This document shows, in pieces, positions 53,353-62,130 of a stretch of DNA of 64,000 nt. Positions within the stretch are counted from its first letter, which is position 1, and every line of letters starts with the position of its first letter. Source of the stretch: Hwanghaeella sp965227365 (GTDB taxonomy: Bacteria > Pseudomonadota > Alphaproteobacteria > UBA8366 > Aestuariispiraceae); assembly GCF_965227365.1 (NCBI RefSeq), contig NZ_OZ245754.1:248001-312000 (forward strand). The letters are read 5' to 3'. A program made the translations under genes and the position numbers. Under the pieces are notes generated by a model that had not been told where the DNA came from, did not search any database, and was given only the letters and a program-made list of their open reading frames with translations.

Positions 53353-54696
53353 CTAGTTACCCTGCGCCAGCAGGTTCTCTATCGTCTTGGCCACCCGGAG
53401 AAGTTTGGCGTCACCGCCGCGCTCCCCGGTCAACATCAATCCGACAGGGGCGTCACCCTTCCGCTCACAAGGCAAAGAAATCGAGCAGCGATCGAGGAAG
53501 TTCCATGCCGCGGTGTTTCGCAAGCAAAGCAGATTGATCGGACCGTAGGCCTCGTCGTCATCCACTTCCTCGATGGTCGGCGGGATAATGGCGACCGTCG
53601 GGGTGATGACGGCATCGAAGGGTTGGGTCACCTTGTTGGCGGCGTCGATCAATCGCTTGCGTTCCATCATTGTATCTATGTAGTCCGACGCTGACTGTTC
53701 CGCGCCTTTCATGATGCGACTGCCGACACGGGGGTCGTAGTCGTCGGCGCTTTTCGCCAAAAGATCCTTATGCCAGGCATAGGCTTCCGCTGCGGCGAAG
53801 CCGCCTTTGGCATTGGCCGCCGGAATGTCGCCGAGTTCCGTGAAGGGCACGTCGATCACCGTCACTCCGGCGTCGCGCAGTCGGGCCACGGTGCGCTCGA
53901 AGGTCGTCGCGACCGTATCGTCGAGCCCGTCCATCACCAAAGTCTGCGGGACAGCGAAGGTCAGCGATTTCACGTCAACGGCATCCGGGACTGACGCGCC
54001 CTCGCCGGACAGAATACCGTCCACGATGCTGCAGCAATCGACCGATTGACCGAGAGGGCCGGCGGAGTCGAGGGAAAATGAGAGAGGAACGATACCGTTC
54101 AACGGCACGCGGTAGGCGGACGGCTTATATCCGGTGATGCCGCAGAAGGCGGCGGGAATCCGGCAAGACCCGCCGGTATCGGTGCCGAGTGTTACCGCGG
54201 CCATGCCATCCGCGATGGATACGGCCGACCCTGACGAAGAGCCGCCTGGTATCCGGCCGGTCGCCCGATCCCACGGGCTGCGCGGTGTGCCGTTGTGTGG
54301 ATTGAGGCCCAGGCCGGAATAGGCGAATTCCGTCATGTTCGTTCGCCCGATGAAGACGAATCCGGCCTGACGGCAGCGTGCGACGGTCGGACAATCTGCG
54401 GCCTCGGGGGCATTGCCGCGCAGGACCTTGGAGCCCGCGGCGGTCACTTCGCCTTTCACCCCATACAGGTCTTTCACGGACATCGGTATGCCGGCGTAAT
54501 CCGACAGGGGCGCACCGGCCTTCCGCAGCGCATCAATCGCATCAGCCGCCGTTCGGGCGGTTTCCGTGTTCACGGCGACAAAGGCGCGCTGGCCTTCCGG
54601 GCTGGCGTCGATGGCGGCCAGACAGTCTTCAACCAACTGCCGGCTTGTCGTGTCGCCGGTCGCCAGATCCTTGGCCAAGTCCTTGAGCGGTTTCAT
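53353..54696 (-). CDS. Amidase (amidase signature family)
   Basis: The 447-residue enzyme has lysine in SVKDLYGVKG, the loop PGGSSSGSAVSIADG and TDTGGSCRIPAAFCG, the full triad of the family. ATG 54696 begins the conserved region. It heads a minus-strand run with an exporter, a molybdenum enzyme and an SDR. It is not the GatA of tRNA amidation, judging by the lack of gatB/gatC. Substrate unknown. Confidence 0.87.
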   Translation of the reverse strand: MKPLKDLAKDLATGDTTSRQLVEDCLAAIDASPEGQRAFVAVNTETARTAADAIDALRKAGAPLSDYAGIPMSVKDLYGVKGEVTAAGSKVLRGNAPEAADCPTVARCRQAGFVFIGRTNMTEFAYSGLGLNPHNGTPRSPWDRATGRIPGGSSSGSAVSIADGMAAVTLGTDTGGSCRIPAAFCGITGYKPSAYRVPLNGIVPLSFSLDSAGPLGQSVDCCSIVDGILSGEGASVPDAVDVKSLTFAVPQTLVMDGLDDTVATTFERTVARLRDAGVTVIDVPFTELGDIPAANAKGGFAAAEAYAWHKDLLAKSADDYDPRVGSRIMKGAEQSASDYIDTMMERKRLIDAANKVTQPFDAVITPTVAIIPPTIEEVDDDEAYGPINLLCLRNTAAWNFLDRCSISLPCERKGDAPVGLMLTGERGGDAKLLRVAKTIENLLAQGN

Positions 54697-54807
54697 GCGC
54701 GATCCCCAGCAATAGAAGCATTGGATCGGTATTATGCGGAAGGCCTTCCGCACTGAAAGCGGAAAGCGGTGAAGATCGCTGTGTGGTGAGTGCGTCGGAC
54801 GCGGTTG

Positions 54808-56889
54808 TCAGGCCGATACGGCCTGCATTTCCGTGCTATCCGCTCGGATTGTGCGCTGTTGCGGAAAAAACAATGTGACGGTGGTTCCGTCCCCAAGTTT
54901 GCTGTTCAGGGCGATCCTGCCGCCGTGCAATTCCATCAGGCGTTTCACAATGGCCAGACCCAACCCGGTACCCTGGGTGCTGTGTTCGACATCCAGACGG
55001 ACCTGACTGAAAGGTTCCAGAACGAGGTCCAGTTTGTCTTCGGCGATGCCAATTCCCGTATCGGACACAGAAATCCGGTAGCCGTTGTCCGTCGCCAAGG
55101 CCAGACCCAACGTGACCGTTCCGCCTTCGGGCGTGAATTTGCGCGCGTTGCTCAATAGGTTGGTCAGGCATTGCAGAACCGATCGCTTGTCGCCGTAAAG
55201 TAGCGTCTGCTCCATTTCCGGTTCTATGCGGAAATGGACCCTTTTAATCTCGGCTGCACCGAAGACGAGTTCGACGGCCTCCCGCATCAAGTCGGGTACA
55301 CGCAAAAGGCTCTCGGACATCTCGACCTTGCCGGCCTCGACCTTCGTCAGGTCCAGCACGTCGTTGATCAAGGAGAGCAGATGCTGGGCCGATCGTTCTA
55401 TGACCGAGAGATAGTCTTCGTACTTCGAATTGCCGATCCGACCGAAGACCTGATTATTGATGATTTGGCTGAACCCGATGATGCTGTTCAACGGTGTTCG
55501 AAGCTCATGGCTCATATGGGCCAGGAATTCGGACTTTGCGCGGTTCGCGTTCTCGGCGTCCGCTTTAGCCTCCATCAATTGCGCTTCCGTGGAACGTTTC
55601 TCGGTAATGTCCTGTGTCGTTCCCCGGAAGTATCGGACACTGCCCTTGGCATCGAATATCGGCTCGCCCACTTCGCGGCAGAACCGGATTCCCTCCGGGT
55701 GGACGAAGCGATACTCGATCGTAAACGGTTTGGGGTTCTGATTGATGGCATCGTACTCGGCCAGGACCCGCGGCCGGTCGCCCGCATAGACGATCGATGC
55801 GAAATTACGACGGCCATCGAAAAACTCTTCCAAGGGGAGACCGTAGAAAGTCTCGGCATAGTCCGAGGCATAAGTCCATTGCTCCAAACGCGGGCCCGTC
55901 CGCCAATGAAACAGATTGGCTATTCTTTCCGCGTGGCGGAACCGGGCGGCATATGCCATCGCGTCATTTGCCGCGCTACGCGCTTTGCTCGCCGCCGCGA
56001 TCGCCGATGCCAACGAGGTCGCCATTATCAGGCCGAACAGCAGCAGGGCCTCATCCGAGAAGTCGCCGGTCGTCGAGGAGAATTGCCCGATCGCGGTTTG
56101 CCGATCCTCATGCAGTGCCTGCCATATGGACAGGGTTACGGTGACGGCACTTGCAAATGCCATGATGGGCGTCCAATAGCTCGGACCCTCTGGCTTTCGG
56201 CCTTCCGCCCAGGACCTCGCCGTCAGACCCAGACCCAAAACCAGGAAGCTGACGGCATAGGGAAGCGGCAGATGGGTCAGGCGACCCCATAGGGTCGTCG
56301 ATATCGCATCTACCCAGTTGGCTGACAACGCGACGGCCGCTGCGCTGGCCAGGAGAACCTGCAGGATGAACGTCACTGTGGACACGCCATCGCCCACAAA
56401 GTGGTCGGCACCGCGGGAAAGCAGAGCGGATCCTGAGATCAACAGGCAGATCGCGGTCATCGCGCAAAGCGAAATGGGTGCCCCTGGACTCGTGCTTGCA
56501 ACCTCGATGTCGGCCACGCCGCCGAGCCGGATTTGCAACAGCATCAGCAATCCGGTCAATACAACGAGGCCGCCGCCGATCACTGTCGATTTCATGAACC
56601 CTCTTTGGGAGAGGAGCGCGGCCAGGCCGGCAAGGAAGATGCCTGTTGCGGATATCGGGGACAAATGGTGGAACGGTTTGGGCAGGCCCATGCCACCGGC
56701 CGTTGTTACAACCAACTCAACCAGAGGCGACGCGCCATGCATCGTGACGATGACAGCGCCTGCCATCGCCATGGCGACCAAAAAGGTCCGGTATTCGAGA
56801 TCCCGTATCCCCAAGGTAAATCCCGCCAATTTCCCGTCACGTTCAGTCAGGTAAACCACCCGAAAGAATGTAGTTCCGTAAGGAATCAC
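54808..56889 (-). CDS. Membrane-bound PAS sensor histidine kinase
   Basis: This 693-residue protein has an N-terminal half of about eight hydrophobic segments (to about residue 300), one PAS/PAC domain (about 325-440, ending RYFRGTTQDITEKR) and a kinase core. H461 lies in HMSHELRTPLN; the N box has LSNARKFTPEGG, and the ATP site DTGIGIAEDKL and GTGLGLAIVKR. It starts with GTG at 56889 after AAGG. No receiver domain or response-regulator gene is nearby, so its partner is elsewhere. Confidence 0.9.
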   Translation of the reverse strand: MIPYGTTFFRVVYLTERDGKLAGFTLGIRDLEYRTFLVAMAMAGAVIVTMHGASPLVELVVTTAGGMGLPKPFHHLSPISATGIFLAGLAALLSQRGFMKSTVIGGGLVVLTGLLMLLQIRLGGVADIEVASTSPGAPISLCAMTAICLLISGSALLSRGADHFVGDGVSTVTFILQVLLASAAAVALSANWVDAISTTLWGRLTHLPLPYAVSFLVLGLGLTARSWAEGRKPEGPSYWTPIMAFASAVTVTLSIWQALHEDRQTAIGQFSSTTGDFSDEALLLFGLIMATSLASAIAAASKARSAANDAMAYAARFRHAERIANLFHWRTGPRLEQWTYASDYAETFYGLPLEEFFDGRRNFASIVYAGDRPRVLAEYDAINQNPKPFTIEYRFVHPEGIRFCREVGEPIFDAKGSVRYFRGTTQDITEKRSTEAQLMEAKADAENANRAKSEFLAHMSHELRTPLNSIIGFSQIINNQVFGRIGNSKYEDYLSVIERSAQHLLSLINDVLDLTKVEAGKVEMSESLLRVPDLMREAVELVFGAAEIKRVHFRIEPEMEQTLLYGDKRSVLQCLTNLLSNARKFTPEGGTVTLGLALATDNGYRISVSDTGIGIAEDKLDLVLEPFSQVRLDVEHSTQGTGLGLAIVKRLMELHGGRIALNSKLGDGTTVTLFFPQQRTIRADSTEMQAVSA

Positions 56890-57062
56890 GAAGACCTTAA
56901 CGCGACGTTAACAGGCATACACACAACCTCCAACGCGAGTGTGGTGGTCGGTGCGCCGGCCCTTATTTATTTAATATCAATAATATATGGGCGTTCTTCT
57001 TGCTGCTGTTCCCATTTTCCGAATACCCTCATGGGTTGAATGTCAAGGAATGCGTGTGGATT

Positions 57063-57078
57063 GTGACCAGCCGGTCAC
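57063..57078. promoter_or_regulatory. Inverted repeat upstream of the small exported protein
   Basis: GTGACCAGCCGGTCAC has perfect 6-base arms around AGCC. It lies 105 bases before the start at 57183, in the 293-base region divergent to the histidine kinase gene, so it may be an operator. Confidence 0.35.
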
Positions 57079-57182
57079 TTCTTACCGGTTTCTGCACGCT
57101 GTTGCGCCTTGCGCGTGTATCGGGCGGTCATTACTTTCCTGAATTGAGGAAAACTATTTCCAATGAAAACAGGAGCGGCGAT

Positions 57183-57494
57183 ATGCGCGCCGTCATTTTC
57201 TGCCTAGCGGGATTGTTTATGGCGTCAACGGCAATGGCCGGGTCGCTACTGCCTCAGGAAACGGGGCAATTCAAAAAACAGGACTCAAATGATCTGCAAC
57301 TGCCGACCTTCGCGGAAGGTGGACAGGCCGGCGGCTTGAGTTTCAGCGCGATCGGTCAGGCCGGAACCACCCAAATCTACGATCTGGGCGGCAAGGGAAA
57401 GCCTGCCGTTGACGGCGATATCTTCCAAGGACTGCAGCAAGGGCTCGGCGGTTCGGAAACATCCCTTCAAGGCAAATCCGACACATCGGAATAG
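57183..57494 (+). CDS. Small exported protein, unknown function
   Basis: This is a 103-residue precursor with a clear Sec signal peptide (MRAVIFCLAGLFMASTAMA, then GS). The 80-residue mature part is rich in glycine, glutamine and serine, has no cysteine and no recognised domain. AGGAG precedes ATG at suitable spacing. The signal peptide, ribosome site and isolated position make it a real gene. Confidence 0.7.
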   Translation: MRAVIFCLAGLFMASTAMAGSLLPQETGQFKKQDSNDLQLPTFAEGGQAGGLSFSAIGQAGTTQIYDLGGKGKPAVDGDIFQGLQQGLGGSETSLQGKSDTSE

Positions 57495-57540
57495 TCCCGC
57501 GACTCGGTTTCAAGCAGCCGAGCCTCTTACTATTCAGCCT

Positions 57541-59070
57541 CTACATGACGGCCCCGATTTGCCAGGGGATGAATTCGTCGTCGCCAAAACCCAGCGACTC
57601 CGATTTCGTCTGGCTGCCGGAGGCCACTTCAAGGATACGGTTGAAGATCTGTTCGCCCATTTCCTGGATGGTGGCGTCGCCATCCATGACTTGTCCGCAA
57701 TTGATGTCCATGTCCTCGTCCATGCGGCGATACATGGCGGTATTGGTCGCGAGCTTCAGGCTCGGGGACGGTTTGCAGCCATAAACCGAACCGCGACCGG
57801 TGGTGAAGCAGACGACGTTCGCGCCTGAAGCGACCTGCCCGGTGATGGAACATGGATCGTAGCCGGGACTGTCCATGAAGACGAAGCCCTTTTCCCGAAC
57901 CGTTTCCCCATACCTGTAGACATCGGTCAGGTTTGTGGTGCCGCCTTTGGCCGCGGCGCCGAGGGACTTTTCAAGGATCGTGGTCAGGCCCCCCTTCTTG
58001 TTCCCGGGGGAAGGGTTGTTGTCCATCGATCCGCTGTTGATGCGGGTATAGTTCTCCCACCACTCGATCCGGTCCACCAGCTTCTTGCCCACCGCTTCAC
58101 TGACGGCGCGCCGCGTGAGCAGGTGTTCGGCTCCATAGATCTCCGGCGTTTCGCTTAAGATTGCCGTCCCGCCGTGACGCACCAACAGGTCCGCAGCGGC
58201 GCCGAGTGAAGGGTTGGCGGTGATCCCGGAATAGGCATCGGACCCGCCGCATTGCAGCGCCAAGGTCAAATGGCTGGCGGGAACGGTCTGTCGCGAGAAT
58301 TCATTCGCCGCGGGAAGCATCTCGCGGATCATGTCGACGCCCCGGGCGACTGTCTTACGGGTGCCCCCGGTGTCCTGAATGGTCATCGTCTGGAAGGCGG
58401 GGCCGGGTGATATGTTATAGGCGTCCAGCAGGAAGTCGATCTGGTTGACCTCACAGCCGAGGCCGACCATCAGAATGCCGGCAAAATTGGGATGCCGCGC
58501 AAAGCCCCACAGCACTCTTTGCAGATTGGCGTAGCCGTCGCCGGAATTCGCCATGCCGCAGCCCGTTGAATGGACGAAGGAGACGACGCCGTCGATGTTC
58601 GGATACTTCTCCAGTTCCTCTTTCGGGAAGGATTCCGCGATATAGCGCGCCACGGTGGCGGAGCAATTCACACTGGTCAGAATGCCGATGTAGTTCCGCG
58701 TGCCCACCGACCCGTTCGGTCGCACGAAACCCTGAAAACTCGCTTGGGCGTCGCCGGTAAAATACTGGGTCGGGCGCATGTCCTGACAAAAGGCGTAGTC
58801 CCGTTCAAAGCTGCGGAACTCGCAATTCTCGGTGTGGACATGCTCGCCGGGCGCGATGTCGCGTGTCGCGAAGGCGATGATCTGATTGTATTTGCGGATC
58901 GGCTCATCCTTGGCGATTTGCCGTGTGGCAATCTTGTGACCGGCCGGCACGTGCTGCGCGGCGGTAACCTTTTCGCTTGGAATTTCGGTTTCGGGAAGGA
59001 TGTCCGCGCGGGCGACGACGACGTTGTCGGCGCTGTTCAGGCGGATCGTCAATTGTTCCTTTCCGGCCAT
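57541..59070 (-). CDS. UxaA/altronate dehydratase family protein
   Basis: The 509-residue protein has an N-terminal SAF-like domain (about residues 1-100) and a large C-terminal dehydratase domain. The latter has SVNCSATVARYIAE, HSTGCGM and LALQCGGSDAYSG, which contain the conserved cysteines and metal-site region of UxaA/GarD enzymes. These remove water from sugar acids such as altronate, galactarate or fuconate. ATG 59070 follows GGGAG. The gene is divergent from an SDR and FAH-family hydrolase that could complete a non-phosphorylative sugar-acid route. Confidence 0.87.
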   Translation of the reverse strand: MAGKEQLTIRLNSADNVVVARADILPETEIPSEKVTAAQHVPAGHKIATRQIAKDEPIRKYNQIIAFATRDIAPGEHVHTENCEFRSFERDYAFCQDMRPTQYFTGDAQASFQGFVRPNGSVGTRNYIGILTSVNCSATVARYIAESFPKEELEKYPNIDGVVSFVHSTGCGMANSGDGYANLQRVLWGFARHPNFAGILMVGLGCEVNQIDFLLDAYNISPGPAFQTMTIQDTGGTRKTVARGVDMIREMLPAANEFSRQTVPASHLTLALQCGGSDAYSGITANPSLGAAADLLVRHGGTAILSETPEIYGAEHLLTRRAVSEAVGKKLVDRIEWWENYTRINSGSMDNNPSPGNKKGGLTTILEKSLGAAAKGGTTNLTDVYRYGETVREKGFVFMDSPGYDPCSITGQVASGANVVCFTTGRGSVYGCKPSPSLKLATNTAMYRRMDEDMDINCGQVMDGDATIQEMGEQIFNRILEVASGSQTKSESLGFGDDEFIPWQIGAVM

Positions 59071-59111
59071 AATCTTTCTCCCTGAGAAGGTGTGAGCGTG
59101 CTTGGCGCACA

Positions 59112-59124
59112 GTTGTCTGACAAC
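59112..59124. promoter_or_regulatory. GntR-type palindromic operator between the UxaA-like and SDR genes
   Basis: GTTGTCTGACAAC is perfectly symmetric (6-base arms around one base) and matches the form of FCD-type GntR operators. It lies 42 bases from the UxaA-like start and 72 from the SDR start, so one repressor could control both directions. No GntR gene is in the window. Confidence 0.6.
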
Positions 59125-59195
59125 TATAGTAGCTCCCGCCAACCCCTCTAACAATCACATCCAAAAGAGGGGCACTTGTGACATGGGGGAGGATT

Positions 59196-59933
59196 ATGGC
59201 CGGACGTCTTGCTGGAAAAACCTGTCTTATCACGGCGGCGGCGAACGGCATCGGCCGCGCCTCGGCGGAATTGTTCGCAGCCGAAGGCGCGCATGTCATC
59301 GCCACCGACGTCAATGAGAAGGCGCTCGCGGCGCTGGCGGGAACGCCGAATATCGAGACGCGCGTATTGGACGTCTTGAACCCGGACGAGATCACCGCGA
59401 TTGCCGCGGATGTCGGCGCAATCGACGTTTTGTTCAATTGCGCCGGTTTCGTTCATATGGGCGGAATTTACGACTGCGACGACAAGGACTGGGATTTCTC
59501 ATTCGATCTGAACGTCAAAGCCATGTTTCGCATGTGCAAGGCCTTCCTCCCGAAAATGGTCGAGGCCGGCGGCGGCAGCATCGTCAATATGTGCTCGGTC
59601 GCGGGCGCGGTTACCGGGGCTCCCAATCGTGTCGCATACGGCGCCAGCAAGGGGGCGGTGCTTGGCCTGACCCGTTCGTTGGCGGCCGATTTCGTTACCC
59701 AGGGCGTCCGTATCAACGCGATTTGCCCGGGCACAGTCGAAACGCCCAGCCTGCACGACCGGATCGAGCAATCGGGCGGGGAAACGGCACGTCAGGCATT
59801 TATCGCGCGGCAACCGATGGGGCGTCTCGGCACGGCTGAGGAAATAGCTAACCTGGCCCTGTACCTAGCGTCCGACGAGTCGTCCTACACAACAGGTCAA
59901 CCCTACATCATCGACGGTGGCTGGTGCATTTAG
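59196..59933 (+). CDS. SDR family oxidoreductase (DHRS6/keto-deoxy-sugar-acid dehydrogenase-like)
   Basis: This 245-residue classical SDR has LITAAANGIGRASAE, FNCAGFVHMG, serine in NMCSVAG and the pair YGASK. The sequence around the N terminus resembles DHRS6 and the 2-keto-3-deoxy-L-fuconate/rhamnonate dehydrogenases. ATG 59196 follows GGGGGAGG; a GTG at 59178 is the alternative. Followed after 43 bases by an FAH-family hydrolase, it would oxidise a 2-keto-3-deoxy acid to the 2,4-diketo form. Confidence 0.86.
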   Translation: MAGRLAGKTCLITAAANGIGRASAELFAAEGAHVIATDVNEKALAALAGTPNIETRVLDVLNPDEITAIAADVGAIDVLFNCAGFVHMGGIYDCDDKDWDFSFDLNVKAMFRMCKAFLPKMVEAGGGSIVNMCSVAGAVTGAPNRVAYGASKGAVLGLTRSLAADFVTQGVRINAICPGTVETPSLHDRIEQSGGETARQAFIARQPMGRLGTAEEIANLALYLASDESSYTTGQPYIIDGGWCI

Positions 59934-59976
59934 GCGCCAGACACCCGACTAAAACGATCATTCTGAGGAGAAGAAG

Positions 59977-60825
59977 ATGAAGCTTCTGCGCTATGGGGAA
60001 GCGGGCTCTGAAAAGCCCGGTATGTTGGATGCGGATGGCAACATTCGCGATCTGTCCGGTGTCGTCGCCGATATCGATGGGGCGCTGTTTTCCGGCCCCG
60101 ATATGGACAAGCTCCGTGCTCTGGACCCGGCCAGTCTGCCTCTGGTCGACGGAAATCCGCGCATCGGTCCCTGCGTCGGCAATGTGCCGAAATTCATTTG
60201 CGTCGGTCTGAACTATACCGACCATGCCGCGGAAACAGGCCAACCGATGCCGTCGCATCCCCTGATCTTCGCCAAGGCGACCAGCGCCATTGTCGGCCCT
60301 AATGACGATGTCGTCATCCCGCGCGGTTCAGAGAAGACCGACTGGGAAGTCGAACTGGCCGTCGTGATCGGCAAGAAGGCGTCCTATGTCTCGGAAGAAG
60401 AAGCGATGGATTGCATTGCCGGTTATTGCCTGGCGAATGACGTCTCCGAACGCAGTTTCCAGTTCGACTATGCCGGTCAATGGACCAAGGGAAAGAGCAG
60501 CGATACCTTCGGCCCCATCGGTCCCTGGCTGGTGACGCCGGACGAAGTGCCCGACCCGCATGACCTGAAGATGTATTGCGCCGTGAACGGGCATCGCTAT
60601 CAGGACGGCAGCACGAATACGATGTTCTTCAAGGTTGCCCATCAGATCAGCCATATCAGCGAATTCATGACGCTGATGCCGGGCGATATTATTTCCACCG
60701 GAACGCCGCCGGGTGTCGGCGCCGGGCAGAACCCGCAGGTCTTCCTGAAGGCTGGCGATGTCATGGAATTGGGTATCGAAGGGCTCGGCACGCAGCGTCA
60801 GACCTGCGTTGCGTGGTCCCGATAG
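59977..60825 (+). CDS. Fumarylacetoacetate hydrolase family protein (2,4-diketo-3-deoxy acid hydrolase-like)
   Basis: The 282-residue protein has a short N-terminal domain and an FAH core with FICVGLNYTDHAAE, the metal ligands in TDWEVELAVVIG and GDIISTGTPPGVG. Relatives cleave acylpyruvates, ureidoglycolate or 2,4-diketo-3-deoxy-L-fuconate/rhamnonate to pyruvate and lactate. It sits between the SDR and an HMG-CoA reductase on one strand. With the divergent UxaA-like enzyme it suggests a pathway dehydration, oxidation, hydrolytic cleavage. Confidence 0.88.
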   Translation: MKLLRYGEAGSEKPGMLDADGNIRDLSGVVADIDGALFSGPDMDKLRALDPASLPLVDGNPRIGPCVGNVPKFICVGLNYTDHAAETGQPMPSHPLIFAKATSAIVGPNDDVVIPRGSEKTDWEVELAVVIGKKASYVSEEEAMDCIAGYCLANDVSERSFQFDYAGQWTKGKSSDTFGPIGPWLVTPDEVPDPHDLKMYCAVNGHRYQDGSTNTMFFKVAHQISHISEFMTLMPGDIISTGTPPGVGAGQNPQVFLKAGDVMELGIEGLGTQRQTCVAWSR

Positions 60826-60839
60826 ACGCGGGGGAAATT

Positions 60840-62120
60840 GTGTCGGAAACCGGTTCCAGGATTGCAGGGTTTCATTCTCTTTCTCCGGAAGAGCGTTTGG
60901 ATGCCGTTACCCGCCGCAGCGGTTTGGGTAACGAAGGAAAATCGCATCTGATCGAAGCGGGGTCGGCATTGGTCGACCTCGCCGATCACCTTTCGGAGAA
61001 CGTTATCAGCACCATGAATGTCCCTTTGGGGATTGCCACCAATCTCATCGTCGATGGGGAAGAGGTACTGGTGCCGATGGCGACGGAAGAGTCTTCGGTC
61101 ATTGCGGCGGTTTGCAACGCTGCCAAGCAATGCCGCGATACCGGTGGGATCACGGCAACCTGGACCGGACCGCAAATGATTGCCCAGGTTCAGATCCTGG
61201 ACATGCCGGATCCGGAAGCAGCAAAACAGGCGCTGCTCGACCGTCGGGACGATATCAAGGCATCATGTGATGCCTGCGACCCGATGCTGTTGAAGCTGGG
61301 CGGCGGGTTTCGGGATATCGAAGTGCGCGTCCTCGACACGCGCATCGGTCCGATGGTCATTCTGCATTTGATCGTCGATACCCGGGATGCGATGGGTGCC
61401 AACGCGGTCAATACGATGGCGGAAAAACTGGCTCCCCATGTGGAAACATGGACCGGCGGCAAGGTGAAGCTGCGAATTCTCTCGAACCTCGCGGACCGTC
61501 GTGTCGTCACCGTCCAAGGCGTCTGGCGGACCGAAACGATCGGCGGGGAAGAGGTCCGGGATGGGATGATCGCCGCTTCCGCTTTCGCGGATGCCGATCC
61601 GTATCGCGCCGCAACCCATAACAAGGGTATCATGAACGGTGTCAGTGCCGTCGTCCTGGCAACGGGGAATGATACCCGCGCGATCGAAGCAGGGGCGCAT
61701 GCATTCGCGTCCCGCTCGGGACGATACACGGCGCTCAGCACCTGGAACAAAACCCCGGAGGGAGACCTTCACGGCGTCATGGAAATTCCGATGGCGGTGG
61801 GAATCGTCGGGGGCGCGACCAAGGTTCATCCGACCGCTCAGGCCAGTCTGAAGATCATGGGGGTAACCACGGCCGAGCGTTTGGCCAAGGTCGCCGCGGC
61901 TGTCGGTCTGGTGCAGAATTTCGCTGCGGTGAAAGCCCTGGCCACGACGGGGATTCAGGCCGGCCATATGCGCCTTCATGCCCAGAATCTGGCCATTGCC
62001 GTTGGCGCGACCGGGGATGAGATCGAAGCGGTCGCCGGTGCCATCGTGGCTCGCAAGGAAATTCGTGAGGACGCCGCCCGGGAGGCCTTGGAGCAAATCC
62101 GCTCCGGTGCCGGCGGCTGA
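60840..62120 (+). CDS. mvaA: Class II (degradative-type) HMG-CoA reductase
   Basis: The 426-residue enzyme matches the size of Pseudomonas mevalonii HMG-CoA reductase. Catalytic residues are E83 in ATEESS, K262 in HNKGIMNG, D278 in ATGNDTRA and H380 in MRLHAQNL; the reference enzyme has E83, K267, D283 and H381. DAMGANAVNT lies between. The start is GTG at 60840 after GGGGGAA, and placing the first residue there gives the same E83. It follows the FAH gene by 14 bases. The degradative direction turns mevalonate and CoA into HMG-CoA. Confidence 0.9.
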   Translation: MSETGSRIAGFHSLSPEERLDAVTRRSGLGNEGKSHLIEAGSALVDLADHLSENVISTMNVPLGIATNLIVDGEEVLVPMATEESSVIAAVCNAAKQCRDTGGITATWTGPQMIAQVQILDMPDPEAAKQALLDRRDDIKASCDACDPMLLKLGGGFRDIEVRVLDTRIGPMVILHLIVDTRDAMGANAVNTMAEKLAPHVETWTGGKVKLRILSNLADRRVVTVQGVWRTETIGGEEVRDGMIAASAFADADPYRAATHNKGIMNGVSAVVLATGNDTRAIEAGAHAFASRSGRYTALSTWNKTPEGDLHGVMEIPMAVGIVGGATKVHPTAQASLKIMGVTTAERLAKVAAAVGLVQNFAAVKALATTGIQAGHMRLHAQNLAIAVGATGDEIEAVAGAIVARKEIREDAAREALEQIRSGAGG

Positions 62121-62130
62121 CGGCAGCCCC

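Noticed and set aside
56900..57182. Upstream extension of the small exported protein (start at 57000)
   Set aside because: The extension would place the signal peptide in the middle of the protein and has no ribosome site, while AGGAG precedes the ATG at 57183.
60576..60839. N-terminal extension of HMG-CoA reductase overlapping the FAH gene
   Set aside because: The overlapped part is in another frame of a well-supported FAH gene. GTG 60840 has a good ribosome site and puts the catalytic glutamate at position 83, as in the reference enzyme.
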